Source: VRUE01 sp963715455
Lineage (GTDB): Bacteria; Actinomycetota; Thermoleophilia; Solirubrobacterales; 70-9
Length of the DNA stretch: 64,000 nucleotides
Assembly: GCA_963715455.1 (NCBI GenBank)
Contig: OY970245.1
Span: 806,001-870,000, forward strand
Direction of reading: 5' to 3'
Numbering within the stretch: position 1 is the first letter of the stretch; each line of letters starts with the position of its first letter. Made by a program: the position numbers and the translations under genes. Positions 49,016 through 58,732 of the stretch are shown here, one piece after another. The notes beneath the pieces were generated by a model. It saw only the letters and a program-made list of their open reading frames with translations, made no database searches and was not told where the DNA came from.

Positions 49016-49088
49016 GCCGTTAACTTGCTGGCGCTACCGACGCTGCCCAGGCGTGTTAGCAAGTGACCCGAACGACTCCGGAGACTGC

Positions 49089-50207
49089 ATGGGCCCCATG
49101 AAGCACGTCAAGATCATCGTCTCGCTGTCCCTCGCAGCCTCCCTTGTCGTACCCGCAGTGGCTCAGGCGCTACCGGCGACCTTCTTCGGCATCGCGCCGC
49201 AGACGACGCTGACCGATACCGACGCCGCCTACATGAAGGCCGGCAGGATCGGCAGCGTGCGCTGGCCGGTCAATTGGGCCCTCGTGCAGCCGACCCCCAA
49301 AGGGGGCTATGACTGGAGCAGCGTCGATCCCGCGGTCGAGGTCGCGGCGCGGCGCGGGCTGAAGGTCCTGCCTTTCCTATATGGGGTCCCGGGCTGGATC
49401 GCCAGCAAGCCGACAAAGATGCCGATCGACAGCGGCAGGGCCCGTCAAGCTTGGGTCGCCTTCGTCAGGGAGGCGGTCGATCGCTACAGCCCAGGAGGCG
49501 AGTTCTGGGCAGAGCGTTCGCCGGGAGGGGTCGCTGCAATCGAATCCACCCCGGTGATCCAGCGACCGGTGCCGATTCGCACCTGGCAGGTTTGGAACGA
49601 GGCGAACTTCTTCTACTTCGCCTTCCCCGTCTCCACGAGCCGCTACGCGCGATTGCTCAAGCTGACCCAGCCCGTGATCGAGAACGCCGATCCCCGCGCC
49701 GAAGTCCTCCTCAGCGGGCTTTTCGGCGACCCCGACGAGGGGGGCAAGCGGGGCATGGATGCTGCCGACTTTCTCGATGCTCTCTATCGCGTGCCGGGTA
49801 TCGAGCGCTACTTCGACGCGGTCGCTCTGCATCCGTACGCCTTCCACGTCGACGACCTCGAACTGTTGACCGAGGAACTGCGCGAAGTGATCCGCGACAA
49901 CCGCGATCAGGCTGCCGCCCTCTACATCACGGAGATGGGCTGGGGTTCCCAGAACGACCCCCACATCGTCGCCTTCGAGCAGGGGATCCGCGGTCAGGTG
50001 CGTGAACTGCAGGGCGCCTACCGCTACCTGATTCGCAACAAGGGCCGACTCAACCTCAAAGGCACCTACTGGTACTCCTGGAAGGACGTCCAGGGGTACT
50101 GCAACTTCTGCGACTCGGTCGGGCTCTTCCGCGAAGGGGCCGGCTTCAAGCCGAAGCCGGCCTGGCGAGCCTTCGTCGCGCTTACCGGCGGCCGCCTGCG
50201 TCCTTGA
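49089..50207 (+). CDS. Secreted clan-A glycoside hydrolase
   Basis: 372 aa from ATG 49089; ATG 49098 is equally possible. Signal peptide KHVKIIVSLSLAASLVVPAVAQA. A TIM-barrel glycosidase is shown by FFGIAPQTTLTDTDAAYMKAG, SVRWPVNWALVQ, IRTWQVWNEANFFYF (acid/base Glu) and LYITEMGWGSQND (nucleophile Glu), ending in LKGTYWYSWKDV. It is probably in the GH5/GH39/GH53-like clan and secreted, acting on plant or cell-surface glycans. It overlaps the convergent FkbM gene by 26 bp. Confidence 0.82.
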   Translation: MGPMKHVKIIVSLSLAASLVVPAVAQALPATFFGIAPQTTLTDTDAAYMKAGRIGSVRWPVNWALVQPTPKGGYDWSSVDPAVEVAARRGLKVLPFLYGVPGWIASKPTKMPIDSGRARQAWVAFVREAVDRYSPGGEFWAERSPGGVAAIESTPVIQRPVPIRTWQVWNEANFFYFAFPVSTSRYARLLKLTQPVIENADPRAEVLLSGLFGDPDEGGKRGMDAADFLDALYRVPGIERYFDAVALHPYAFHVDDLELLTEELREVIRDNRDQAAALYITEMGWGSQNDPHIVAFEQGIRGQVRELQGAYRYLIRNKGRLNLKGTYWYSWKDVQGYCNFCDSVGLFREGAGFKPKPAWRAFVALTGGRLRP

Positions 50208-50988
50208 TCGCGGTTCTTTTCCCGGGTGGCAAGAAGAAGACGTTGACCGTCTGCTGCCCGAGGTATTCGGTGAATTCGCCGGTGTCGACGTCATAGGCAA
50301 ACGGCAGATATTCATCGCCGCTCAACAGGTCGACAACCTGGTCGAATCGCTCCGATCGCTCGATCATCAGCACGGGGCGGCACTTTTCGATGGTTTTGCG
50401 CATGCCGCGAAGCACACCCAGCTCGGCTCCCTCCACGTCGATCTTGACGAAGCTCGGATCAAGGTCGAGATCGTCGAGGCGGCGCAGCTCCACCGTCACT
50501 TCCTTCAGCCGTAGTCGCCTGCGATTGGCGCCCTGAGCCGCCAGCCGCTCTAGCACCGCGGCTGCGTCCTCCCGGTTGAGCGCCGACTCGGCGGGGAGCT
50601 CGTATGAGCCGAGCGTCGGCACGAACAGCGTCGCCTGGCCCGATTCTTCCGCCGCGCCGGAGATCATGAACCGGTGCCCACGGATTACCCGGCGCACGAA
50701 CCGCAGGTCGTTGCGATGGGAGGGAAGCGGCTCGAGCGAGAGGATCGGGGCCTCGCGATTGAAGATCCGGAAGGAAAGCGCCGACTGGCCGATGCTCGCT
50801 CCCACGTCGAGGAAGAGGCCTTCGCCCGAGAGGATCGCGAAGGCGGCGAAGTCCGGGTCGTGGGGACGGTGGGCCAGGTATCTCCCCAGTGCGCGCAGCC
50901 GCCGCGCCCACCGGTACACGGGCCCGACCCGAGCCAGCAGGGACTTGACGCCATACGGCTTGGTTTGTCGGAGGTCTTCGGTCGACAT
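50182..50988 (-). CDS. FkbM family SAM-dependent methyltransferase
   Basis: 268 aa. Rossmann motif I GLFLDVGASIGQSALSF, then EPLPSHRNDLRFVRRVI and the FkbM-type SFVKIDVEGAELGVLRGMRKTI, where the D-V-E-G motif is diagnostic. It probably O-methylates a sugar of the surface polysaccharide made by the neighbouring genes. The N-terminal ~50 residues are basic and helical. It overlaps the 3' end of the convergent glycosidase gene. Confidence 0.85.
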   Translation of the reverse strand: MSTEDLRQTKPYGVKSLLARVGPVYRWARRLRALGRYLAHRPHDPDFAAFAILSGEGLFLDVGASIGQSALSFRIFNREAPILSLEPLPSHRNDLRFVRRVIRGHRFMISGAAEESGQATLFVPTLGSYELPAESALNREDAAAVLERLAAQGANRRRLRLKEVTVELRRLDDLDLDPSFVKIDVEGAELGVLRGMRKTIEKCRPVLMIERSERFDQVVDLLSGDEYLPFAYDVDTGEFTEYLGQQTVNVFFLPPGKRTAIKDAGGRR

Positions 50989-51294
50989 GCTCGGCGGCTC
51001 GAGGGCGGTTAACGGCGGGCGGAGGCGAGGGACTCGTCGTAGTCGCGAATGTAATCGTCAGGATCGTATGGATGCGATGCAAGAACCAGAGCACCGGCGT
51101 GGGGGCGGCAGACAAGCCTATCCAGGGACTCAGCGCGAGCGATCCGCTGGCGGAGACGATTGCGCGGCGCGCCAGACTGCAGTCATGGCCCCGAGCTATG
51201 ATCCCCGCCTCTTGGGCTGGCTCTTGGCCCCGCCCGACGTCCACCCCCGCTGGAAGCTTGCGAGCGTTCTAACTGGATCGAAAGGCAGGCCCCG
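50989..51294. other. Divergent intergenic region
   Basis: 306 bp between the FkbM gene (-) and the ligase-like gene (+). It should hold both promoters. I see no strong -10/-35 pair and no convincing gene; the short open frames here lack codon bias or known motifs. Confidence 0.4.
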
Positions 51295-52671
51295 ATGTTG
51301 CTTGCGATAGTCATGTTCCTGGCTGCGCTTGGCGTCGCTCTGCGTGGCGGGCGCAGCGGCTTGAGGGCGCTCGTGGCTCTTGCCGTGATTCTTGCCCCGC
51401 TGCGCGGCGGCCTGCTTGCCCTTGCCGACGACCTCTCGCTCGCTGACCCCGGACTCACAGTCAACGCCCTGGTGCCGGCCCTGGTGGCCGCCGTGGCGGT
51501 CGGAATGCTCGTGCAGAGGCGCCCGCATCCAGCCGACTTTCCGCGCATGCTGCTGATTGGCTGGAGCGTGATCGCGGTCATCGCCGTGCTCAGCTTTCCG
51601 GCCAGCGTCATCGGCCCGAAGCTGTTCGCGATCGGCGTCGCCCAGTACCTCGTCTACCCGACCTTCGCCTTGGTCATATGGCCGCTGCTCGAGCCAGGAG
51701 ACACGCGTCTCCTCACTCGCCTGGTTCTCTGCATGGGCGTTGTCGTGGGGCTGACGGTGCTCCTGCAGGCGGTGGGGGTCGAAGGGTTCATCCAGGCGGC
51801 GAGCGCACAGGTCGACGGTCTCGCGGCCAACCGCTACGCTGGCATCACCGGCAGTTACCTGCACACCTCCTCGTTCCTCGGCTGCACTGCCGTGCTGGCG
51901 ATGGGAGAGCTGCCCCGCTTGCGCAGCCCCGCCGCTCGTGTCGCGGGCTCTGCGGTGCTTGCGGTGATCCTCAGCGGCGTGGTGCTCACCTTCAGCCGGT
52001 CGGGTGTGGTGATCTCTCTGATCGGGGCCATCGCTCTCTTCCTGTTCGCTGTCCCGGGGATGCGCGCTCGCTTTGCCGCGATGGTCGTTCCGGCGATCGC
52101 GATTGCGATCGCCGCCGGCTCGATCGGCGGGGTCTCCCCGAGTGCGGCCGGAGAACGGGTCACCTCCGGCTTCGATCCCGCGAAGGATCAGGGCAACAAG
52201 TTGCGCAGAGAATCGTTCAGTAAGGGGTTCGAGGTCTATGGCGACGCTTCGGCGATCCAGCAACTGGTCGGGCGCGGAGTCGCCTCGACGGGCAATGCAC
52301 AGCAGCTCGTCGACGATGAGGCGCCGCGGGTCACAGTGGAGAGCTATTACTTGAAGCTGTTGGTCGAGACCGGGGCCCTCGGCCTGCTGCTCATCGGCGG
52401 TTTCCTCGTCTGGGCGGCGATCGTGTTCGGCCGAACGGCTTGGCGACCGCCGGGGCCGTGGGCGGCGAGCGTCGCCGCAGCAGGCCTGGGCCTCTCGCTC
52501 TACAACGTCATCTACCCGGCGCTCGAGACGCAGATCCTCGCTCTCACCTGGTGGCTGCTGCTCGTCGTGTGCCTGCGCAGCAAAGAGGAGGAACTGCCGG
52601 CCGATTCGCCCGATGGCGAGTCGCAGGCGGTCGATGCGTCGGGGCACCCCACGCCTGCCCTTGCCCGTTGA
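51295..52671 (+). CDS. O-antigen ligase-like membrane protein
   Basis: 458 aa with about ten hydrophobic helices. The Wzy/WaaL-type pattern shows a large loop (residues ~275-345: VSPSAAGERVTSGFDPAKDQ ... GRGVASTGNAQQLVDDEAPRVTVESYYLKLL) with conserved Arg and E-S-Y-Y-L-K. It is followed by TM helices LGLLLIGGFLVWAAIVFG and WWLLLVVCL. It probably polymerises or transfers lipid-linked glycan at the membrane outer face. It is followed at 33 bp by a flippase gene. Confidence 0.82.
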   Translation: MLLAIVMFLAALGVALRGGRSGLRALVALAVILAPLRGGLLALADDLSLADPGLTVNALVPALVAAVAVGMLVQRRPHPADFPRMLLIGWSVIAVIAVLSFPASVIGPKLFAIGVAQYLVYPTFALVIWPLLEPGDTRLLTRLVLCMGVVVGLTVLLQAVGVEGFIQAASAQVDGLAANRYAGITGSYLHTSSFLGCTAVLAMGELPRLRSPAARVAGSAVLAVILSGVVLTFSRSGVVISLIGAIALFLFAVPGMRARFAAMVVPAIAIAIAAGSIGGVSPSAAGERVTSGFDPAKDQGNKLRRESFSKGFEVYGDASAIQQLVGRGVASTGNAQQLVDDEAPRVTVESYYLKLLVETGALGLLLIGGFLVWAAIVFGRTAWRPPGPWAASVAAAGLGLSLYNVIYPALETQILALTWWLLLVVCLRSKEEELPADSPDGESQAVDASGHPTPALAR

Positions 52672-52704
52672 CGGAGGGCTCGGCCCGCCGCTGAGGCGGC
52701 CTCG

Positions 52705-54006
52705 GTGAAGGCACTACGTGGATTGACTCAGGGGTTTGCGGCACGGCCGCGCATGAAGGCGAGCTTGATCGTCGTCGTCGGCAACGCGATCGGCGCCGCC
52801 GCCGCCTTCGCCGCCGCGATCGTCGCCGCCCGCGTCCTCTCGGTGGACGAGTTCGCCGCCTTCGGAGTCGGGCTGGCGGTGAACAGCCTCGCCGTCCAGT
52901 TCGGCGACTTCGGCCTGGGGACGGTGGCAATCGCCGAGACCGCCGATTCCGCCGACCCGGCGGTGGCGCGGCAGAAGCTGCGCAGCCTGATGCTGCACAG
53001 GATCCGCACCGCGCTCGCGGTGGCGGTGCTGGTCGGCGCCGTCGTCCTGCTGCTGCCCGCGCTCGCTCCCTATCGCACGGCTGCCGTGATCGGCGCCGCG
53101 GGCGAGGTCTTCGGCACCCTCGCCTTCTTCTCCATCTGGTCGCTTCAGGGGCAGCGGCGCTTCGTCCTCGCCGGCAGCTTGCAGAGCCTGCAGGGGGGCC
53201 TGCGCCTCCTCCTCGTCGGCGCCAGCGCCGTGGCCGGCTTCGGCTCGGCAGCGATGATGGTCTCCTACGCGATCGTCGCCCCGCTTGCGGTTGCGGGGCT
53301 GGGCATGGTGCTCCTCTTCGCTCGTCGGAGTCGCGATCGCTCCGCAGACGATTCTGCCGCCGGGCCGCTCAGCGCCATCGACCTCGAGCGCCGCCGCCTG
53401 CTTGCTTTCACCGGCGTCTTCTCGGCGATGGTCATCAACGGCGACGTGCTCCTCCTGGCGATGCTTGCCGGGCAGCATGACGTTGCCGCCTACACGGCCG
53501 CCTGGCGCTTCAGCTCGGGAGTGCTGCTCGCCAACACGGCGGTTGCCAGCGCCCTGCTGCCGTTCATCGTCACCGCGCCGGATGCCTGGGCGGAGGCGAA
53601 GCTCCTGGTCAGGCGCGGTCTCGCGATAGCCGCGGGCTGGCTGGTCATCCTCCCCCTGCTGGCTGTCGTCGGCCCTTGGCTGCTCGGCTCGATCGGCGAG
53701 GACGCAAGGACGCCGTTGATCATCCTGCTCGCCGCCTTCGCGATCGACGGCTTCTATTTCGTCGTTTACCAGATCTACCTGCGCGTCCGGCGCGAGCGCC
53801 TGCTGCTCGCCATCGCGATCGTCGAGCTGGCGGTCATGGCAGCAGTCACGGTGCTGCTGCGCGACGAGGGCGCCTCGGCGCCGGCCTTCGGCCAGCTCGC
53901 CGCCAGGGTTGCTGTCTGCCTGATCGTGATCGCTCCGATCGCCCTCGCGGCGAGCGGGCGCTGCAACTGGTTCGAGAAGGCGCCCGCAGGAAGAGATCCA
54001 GCGTGA
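52705..54006 (+). CDS. Polysaccharide flippase (MATE/MurJ-like, Wzx type)
   Basis: 433 aa from GTG 52705, with 12 or so TM segments. The N-terminus shows VVGNAIGAAAAFAAAIVAARVL, FAAFGVGLAVNSLAVQFGDFGLGTVAIAE typical of polysaccharide-export proteins, and later VVYTAAWRFSSG-like and LLAAFAIDGFYFVVYQIYL. It is expected to flip undecaprenyl-linked oligosaccharides across the membrane. Together with the ligase-like gene and rml operon it points to a rhamnose-containing surface polymer. Confidence 0.82.
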   Translation: MKALRGLTQGFAARPRMKASLIVVVGNAIGAAAAFAAAIVAARVLSVDEFAAFGVGLAVNSLAVQFGDFGLGTVAIAETADSADPAVARQKLRSLMLHRIRTALAVAVLVGAVVLLLPALAPYRTAAVIGAAGEVFGTLAFFSIWSLQGQRRFVLAGSLQSLQGGLRLLLVGASAVAGFGSAAMMVSYAIVAPLAVAGLGMVLLFARRSRDRSADDSAAGPLSAIDLERRRLLAFTGVFSAMVINGDVLLLAMLAGQHDVAAYTAAWRFSSGVLLANTAVASALLPFIVTAPDAWAEAKLLVRRGLAIAAGWLVILPLLAVVGPWLLGSIGEDARTPLIILLAAFAIDGFYFVVYQIYLRVRRERLLLAIAIVELAVMAAVTVLLRDEGASAPAFGQLAARVAVCLIVIAPIALAASGRCNWFEKAPAGRDPA

Positions 54007-54060
54007 GCAGGCAGGTCCCCGGCGCCGCGCCGGAGATGCCCTCCTACTCTCCCGGTGGCG

Positions 54061-55008
54061 CTAGGCCGGTAACAGCGGCTGCGGGCGTCGCCGCAGGCGG
54101 CGCACAAGCGAGTCCCGCAGGGGTAGTTCGGTCAGGCCGTCCGGGATCGGGTGCAGGGGCAGGTTCGCCGCTTCGCGCCAGCCGCGGATGCGGCCGCGCA
54201 CGCCGCTGGTCGTGTGGTCGAGGGCGATCTGGCCAGCGCAGATCGCCGCCTCGCAGAGCAGCGTGCGGGCGGCGTGCGAGGGTTTGCGCATGACCCCGTA
54301 GCGGCGCAGCATGTAGCCGCGGCTCCAGCCGGTGAGCGCGTACTTCGCTGCCGGGCGGCTGCCCAGGGTTGCAGAGTAGGCGTGGCGCGCTCGCGCGTTT
54401 GAGGCGATCACGCACCTCGCGCCGGCGGCGCGCATCCTCAGGCCCAGGTCGAGGTCCTCGTAGTAGAGGAAGATCCGCTCGTCGAATCCGCCTGCCGCCT
54501 CGAATGCGGCGCGCCGGTACAGCGCCGCTCCGCCGCAGGGAGCGAGCGGGGGCGGAGCCGCGTCGAGCGCGTCGAGCGTGCAGCCGTTGAGATGGTCGAA
54601 CGCCATCAGCGTGCGACGATCGGCGACGATTCCGGCGGAATCGATGAGGTGCGGAGAGCCGTCCTGCAGGAGCACCCCGGCCACCATGTCCGCGCCGGAG
54701 CGCGACCCCTCAAGAAGCGCCTCGACGAAGCCAGGCTCGCATCGCAGGTCGTTGTTGAGCAGGATCAAGGGATCGCCGGGGTGCTGGGCGATCGCCCGGC
54801 TCAGCGCCGGTCCAAAGCCGATGTTGGCGTCCATCTCCACGGTTGCCACGCTTGGGAAGCGGCTGCGGGTCATGGCGACGGAGTCGTCGCGCGAGCCGTT
54901 GTCGACGACGATCACCTGGCACCCGTCCGCCTGTGGCAGGACGCTCTCCAAGAGCCGCTCGAGCAGGGCGCTGCCGTCGAGATTGGGGATGTAGACGGTC
55001 GGTTGCAT
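54061..55008 (-). CDS. Family 2 glycosyltransferase (rhamnosyltransferase-like)
   Basis: 315 aa. GT-A motifs: VYIPNLDGSALLERLL, VIVVDNGSRDDSVAM, NIGFGPALSRAIAQH, LILLNNDLRCEPGFVEAL (D-x-D equivalent), AGGFDERIFLYYEDLDLGLRMRAAG. This E-D-x-D-L-x-x-R pattern is common in rhamnosyl- and galactofuranosyl-transferases. It ends convergent with the flippase gene. It is divergent from rmlA, 44 bp apart, so shared control is likely. Confidence 0.82.
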   Translation of the reverse strand: MQPTVYIPNLDGSALLERLLESVLPQADGCQVIVVDNGSRDDSVAMTRSRFPSVATVEMDANIGFGPALSRAIAQHPGDPLILLNNDLRCEPGFVEALLEGSRSGADMVAGVLLQDGSPHLIDSAGIVADRRTLMAFDHLNGCTLDALDAAPPPLAPCGGAALYRRAAFEAAGGFDERIFLYYEDLDLGLRMRAAGARCVIASNARARHAYSATLGSRPAAKYALTGWSRGYMLRRYGVMRKPSHAARTLLCEAAICAGQIALDHTTSGVRGRIRGWREAANLPLHPIPDGLTELPLRDSLVRRLRRRPQPLLPA

Positions 55009-55052
55009 GGTGCACAGCGGGCGCCGGCCCCGCGACGATAGCCTTCCGCCAC

Positions 55053-56129
55053 GTGCAAGACCTCAAAGGCCTGATCCTCTCCGGCGGGGCCGGTACGCGA
55101 CTGCGTCCGATCACCCATACATCGGCGAAGCAGCTGGTGCCCGTCGCCAACAAACCCGTGCTCTTCTACGGGATCGAGGCGCTGGTCGATGCCGGCGTAA
55201 CCGAGATCGGCATCATCATCGCCCCGGAGACCGGGGATGAGATCCGCGAGGCGGTCGGCGACGGCTCGGCCTTCGGTGCGCAGATCACCTACATCGTCCA
55301 GGACAAGCCCGCCGGCCTCGCCCACGCGGTGTTGACCGCGGAGGAGTTCATCGGCGGCTCGCCCTTCGTCATGTACCTCGGCGACAACCTGCTCGCCGAC
55401 GGTCTGCGGGGCCTGGTCGCCACATTCCGGGCCGAGGAGCCCGATGCGCTGATCCTCTTGACGCCGGTCGAGGACCCGCAGTCCTACGGCGTTGCAGAGC
55501 TCGACGGCGAGCGGATCGTGCGCCTCGTCGAGAAGCCGAAGGACCCGCCGTCCAATCTCGCCCTGGTCGGCGTCTACCTCTTCTCCACGCCGATCTTCGA
55601 CGCCGCTCGCGCTCTGCAGCCCTCATGGCGCGGCGAGCTGGAGATCACCGAGGCGATCCAGAGCTTGATCGAGGAGGGTCGGCCTGTGCGCTCGGAGGTG
55701 GTCAGCGGTTGGTGGAAGGACACCGGCCAGCTCGCCGACATGCTCGAGGCGAACCGCTTGGTGCTGGAGGAGATCGAGGCCCGGATCGACGGAGAGGTCG
55801 ACGAGGGCTCGCGGGTCGAGGGCCGCGTCGTGATCGAGCAGGGGGCGGTGCTGAAGGGGTCGGTGGTGCGCGGCCCGGCCGTGATCGGCGCCGGCGCCCA
55901 GATCGAGAGCGCCTATGTCGGCCCTTACACGTCGATCGGCGATGGCGTTCGCATCTGCCGTTCCGAAGTAGAGCACTCGATCATCCTCACCGGCTCGGTG
56001 GTCGAAGACCTGGGCACGCGCATGGAGGCCAGCCTGCTCGGCCGCGATGTAAAGCTGACCCGCAGCGACGGCATGCCGAAGACGCTGCGCATGCTGGTTG
56101 GCGACAAGTCCGAGATCAAGATCATCTGA
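55053..56129 (+). CDS. rmlA: Glucose-1-phosphate thymidylyltransferase, long form
   Basis: 358 aa from GTG 55053. N-terminal nucleotidyltransferase: GLILSGGAGTRLRPITHTSAKQLVPVANKP, YLGDNL and VEKPKDPPSNLALVGVYLF. Residues ~240-358 form a left-handed beta-helix (VEGRVVIEQGAVLKGSVVRG ...) that defines the long RmlA type. It makes dTDP-glucose, the first step of dTDP-L-rhamnose synthesis. It is the first gene of a tight four-gene operon. Confidence 0.92.
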   Translation: MQDLKGLILSGGAGTRLRPITHTSAKQLVPVANKPVLFYGIEALVDAGVTEIGIIIAPETGDEIREAVGDGSAFGAQITYIVQDKPAGLAHAVLTAEEFIGGSPFVMYLGDNLLADGLRGLVATFRAEEPDALILLTPVEDPQSYGVAELDGERIVRLVEKPKDPPSNLALVGVYLFSTPIFDAARALQPSWRGELEITEAIQSLIEEGRPVRSEVVSGWWKDTGQLADMLEANRLVLEEIEARIDGEVDEGSRVEGRVVIEQGAVLKGSVVRGPAVIGAGAQIESAYVGPYTSIGDGVRICRSEVEHSIILTGSVVEDLGTRMEASLLGRDVKLTRSDGMPKTLRMLVGDKSEIKII

Positions 56130-56142
56130 TGGAGCCGCGGCG

Positions 56143-56997
56143 ATGAAGGTGCTGGTGACAGGAGCGGGGGGGATGCTCGGCCGCGACGTCATGCTCGCCG
56201 CCGGCAATGCCGGCCACGACGTGATCGGCTTCGGCCACGCGGAGCTCGACATCGCCGAGGGCACGACGGTGAAGGCGAAGCTGGGGCTGGAGCGACCCGA
56301 CGTCGTGATCAACTGCGCCGCCTGGACAGACGTCGACGGGGCCGAGGAGGCCGAGGCAGAGGCGCTGGCGATCAACGGGGCCGGGGCCGGCCACGTCGCG
56401 GCGGCCGCGGCGGAGGTCGGCGCCAGCGTCGTCTACGTCTCCAGCGACTACGTCTTCGACGGCGCCAAGGGCGCGCCCTACGTCGAGACCGACCAGACCG
56501 CCCCGCTCTCCGCCTACGGTCGCACCAAGCTCGCCGGCGAGGAGGCGACCGCGGCCGCCAACAAGCGCCACTTTGTCGTTCGTTCCTCTTGGCTCTTCGG
56601 TACCGGTGGCTCCAACTTCGTCGAGACGATGCTGCGCCTCGCCCAGACCCAGAACGAGGTACTCGTCGTCCGCGATCAGGTCGGTTCGCCCACCTTCACC
56701 TGGCACCTCGCATACGGCATAGTCCGCCTGATCGAGGGGGTCGAGTTTGGCATCCACCACATGGCCGCCGCTGGCGCCTGCTCCTGGTACGACTTCGCCC
56801 GCGAGATCTTCGAGCAGGCACAGGTCGAGTGCCGGGTGCTCTCGGGGACGACGGAGATGCTCGGCCGGCCCGCGCCCCGTCCCGCCTACTCGGCGCTCGC
56901 CAGCCAGCGCCAGCACGCGATCGAGCTGCCCGCCTGGCGCGATGGCCTCGCCGCCTACCTCGCCCAGCGTTCGACCGAGCACGAGGCTGTCGCATGA
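56143..56997 (+). CDS. rmlD: dTDP-4-dehydrorhamnose reductase
   Basis: 284 aa from ATG 56143, 13 bp after rmlA. Extended-SDR features: GAGGMLGRDVMLAAG (NAD(P) loop), NCAAWTDVDGAEE, VYVSSDYVFDGAKG, the YGRTKLAGE Tyr-x-x-x-Lys pair and FVVRSSWLFG. It performs the last reduction to dTDP-L-rhamnose. Its stop is overlapped by the rmlB start (ATGA). Confidence 0.92.
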   Translation: MKVLVTGAGGMLGRDVMLAAGNAGHDVIGFGHAELDIAEGTTVKAKLGLERPDVVINCAAWTDVDGAEEAEAEALAINGAGAGHVAAAAAEVGASVVYVSSDYVFDGAKGAPYVETDQTAPLSAYGRTKLAGEEATAAANKRHFVVRSSWLFGTGGSNFVETMLRLAQTQNEVLVVRDQVGSPTFTWHLAYGIVRLIEGVEFGIHHMAAAGACSWYDFAREIFEQAQVECRVLSGTTEMLGRPAPRPAYSALASQRQHAIELPAWRDGLAAYLAQRSTEHEAVA

Positions 56998-57977
56998 GGC
57001 TGCTCGTCACCGGCGCCGCCGGCTTCATCGGCTCCACCTACGTGCGGCTCGTCGCCGGCGAGCACGAGGTGCGGGTTCTCGACAAGCTCACCTATGCGGG
57101 GCGGCGCGAGAACCTGCCCGAGGGCACCGAGCTGGTGGTCGGCGCGATCGAGGACCCGGCGGCGGTGCGCGAGGCGATGGAGGGCTGCGACGCCGTAGTC
57201 AACTTCGCCGCCGAGTCCCACGTCGACCGCTCGATCGACGACCAGGATGCCTTCGCCCGCACCCACGTGATCGGCACCGGCACGCTGCTCGATGCCGCCC
57301 GCGAGCTGGGCGTCAGCCGCTACCTGCAGGTCTCCACCGACGAGGTCTACGGCTCGATCGAGTCCGGCTCTTTCACCGAGACCTCGCCGCTCGATCCCTC
57401 CTCGCCCTACTCGGCGACCAAGGCTGCCGGGGACCTGCTGGTCGCGGCCCACTTCCATACCTATGGCACGGAGGCGGTGATCTGCCGCGGATCCAACAAC
57501 TACGGCCCGCGCCAGTACCCCGAGAAGCTGATCCCCCTGATGGTGCTGAACGCGATCCATGGCGACTCGCTGCCCGTCTATGGCGACGGTCGCCAGGTGC
57601 GCAACTGGCTCTACGTCGAGGACTTCTGTCGCGGCATCCACACGGTGCTGGAGAAGGGCCGCCCCGGTGAGGCCTACAACGTCGGCGGCCCGGACGAGTG
57701 CGAGAACATCGACGTGGTCAAGCGAGTGATCGAGCTGACCGGGGGCGACGAGTCGCTGATCGAGTACGTCAAGGACCGCCCGGGCCACGATCGTCGCTAC
57801 TCGCTGGGCAGCGACAAGATCCGCGAGCAGCTCGGCTGGGAGGCGCAGGTGCGCTTCGCGGAAGGTCTTGAGCGGACCGTGCAGTGGTACCGCGACAACG
57901 AGGAGTGGTGGGGCCCGATCCGCTCCGGCGAGTACCGCGAGTACTACGAGAAGCAGTACGGCCGGGCGCTCGGCTGA
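56994..57977 (+). CDS. rmlB: dTDP-glucose 4,6-dehydratase
   Basis: 327 aa. Extended SDR: TGAAGFIGSTYVRLV, VNFAAESHVDRSID, STDEVYGSI, YSATKAAGDLL (Tyr-x-x-x-Lys), RGSNNYGPRQYPEKLIPLM and the NVGGPDECENIDVV substrate region. The active-site T-D-E triad is in STDEVYG. It converts dTDP-glucose to the 4-keto-6-deoxy intermediate. It overlaps rmlD upstream and rmlC downstream by 1-4 nt. Confidence 0.93.
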   Translation: MRLLVTGAAGFIGSTYVRLVAGEHEVRVLDKLTYAGRRENLPEGTELVVGAIEDPAAVREAMEGCDAVVNFAAESHVDRSIDDQDAFARTHVIGTGTLLDAARELGVSRYLQVSTDEVYGSIESGSFTETSPLDPSSPYSATKAAGDLLVAAHFHTYGTEAVICRGSNNYGPRQYPEKLIPLMVLNAIHGDSLPVYGDGRQVRNWLYVEDFCRGIHTVLEKGRPGEAYNVGGPDECENIDVVKRVIELTGGDESLIEYVKDRPGHDRRYSLGSDKIREQLGWEAQVRFAEGLERTVQWYRDNEEWWGPIRSGEYREYYEKQYGRALG

Positions 57978-58522
57978 TGGAGCGATTGCAGACCAAGCTC
58001 GCCGGGGTGGTCCTGCTCGCGCCCACCGTCCACGGCGACGAGCGCGGCTTCATGGTCGAGACCTACCGTCGCGACCTCTGGGCCGAGCACGGCGTCGACC
58101 TCGAGTTCGTCCAGCACAACCACTCGCGCTCCTCGAAGGGCACGCTGCGCGGCCTGCACTTCCAGACTGAGCCGGGTCAGGCGAAGCTGGTCCGCTGTCC
58201 ACGCGGGCAGATCTTCGACGTCGCCGTCGACCTGCGCCGCAACTCGCCCACCTACGGCCAGTGGGAGGGACACGTGCTCGACGACGAGTCCCACCGCCAG
58301 CTCTTCGTGCCGGTCGGCTTCGGTCACGGCTTCGCCGTGCTCAGCGAGGTGGCCGATGTCACCTACCTCTGCTCCAGCACCTATGACCCCGCCACCGAGT
58401 CCGGCATCGCCTGGGACGACCCCGACGTCGGCGTCGAGTGGCCCGTAAGCGAACCCCTCCTCTCCCCACGCGACACGAGCGCCCCAAGGCTCGCCGACGT
58501 GGCGGAGACCCTGCCCTTTTAG
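57977..58522 (+). CDS. rmlC: dTDP-4-dehydrorhamnose 3,5-epimerase
   Basis: 181 aa from ATG 57977 (TGATG overlap with the rmlB stop). RmlC cupin: DERGFMVETYRRDLW, FVQHNHSRSSKGTLRGLHFQ (catalytic His in GLHFQ), KLVRCPRGQIFDVAVDLRRNSPTYGQW and LFVPVGFGHGFAVLSE. The C-terminal DPDVGVEWP is typical. It completes a full rmlADBC set; the RmlC-like gene at 130-726 is only distantly similar. Confidence 0.92.
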   Translation: MERLQTKLAGVVLLAPTVHGDERGFMVETYRRDLWAEHGVDLEFVQHNHSRSSKGTLRGLHFQTEPGQAKLVRCPRGQIFDVAVDLRRNSPTYGQWEGHVLDDESHRQLFVPVGFGHGFAVLSEVADVTYLCSSTYDPATESGIAWDDPDVGVEWPVSEPLLSPRDTSAPRLADVAETLPF

Positions 58523-58732
58523 GGGCGTCACACGAGAAAAATCGGGTTCTACCGATCGTATTCGTGGCCCGCCGCCTGCCATCGAGTCGGAAACCCCCAC
58601 CAAATCCACACTGAAAAATAATCCAGTAAGAATTCCCCAGTACTAGGTATCGACAGAAGCCAATCGCCAGATATTGTCCCGTTCCGATTACGGGATTGGC
58701 AATTTCCTACTAGGCGGGGGAGGCATCTGCAG

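Noticed and set aside
54843..55052. 70-residue N-terminal extension of RmlA
   Set aside because: It overlaps the divergent glycosyltransferase gene and is arginine-rich. The RmlA family starts within a few residues of the GLILSGGAGTRL motif, matching GTG 55053.
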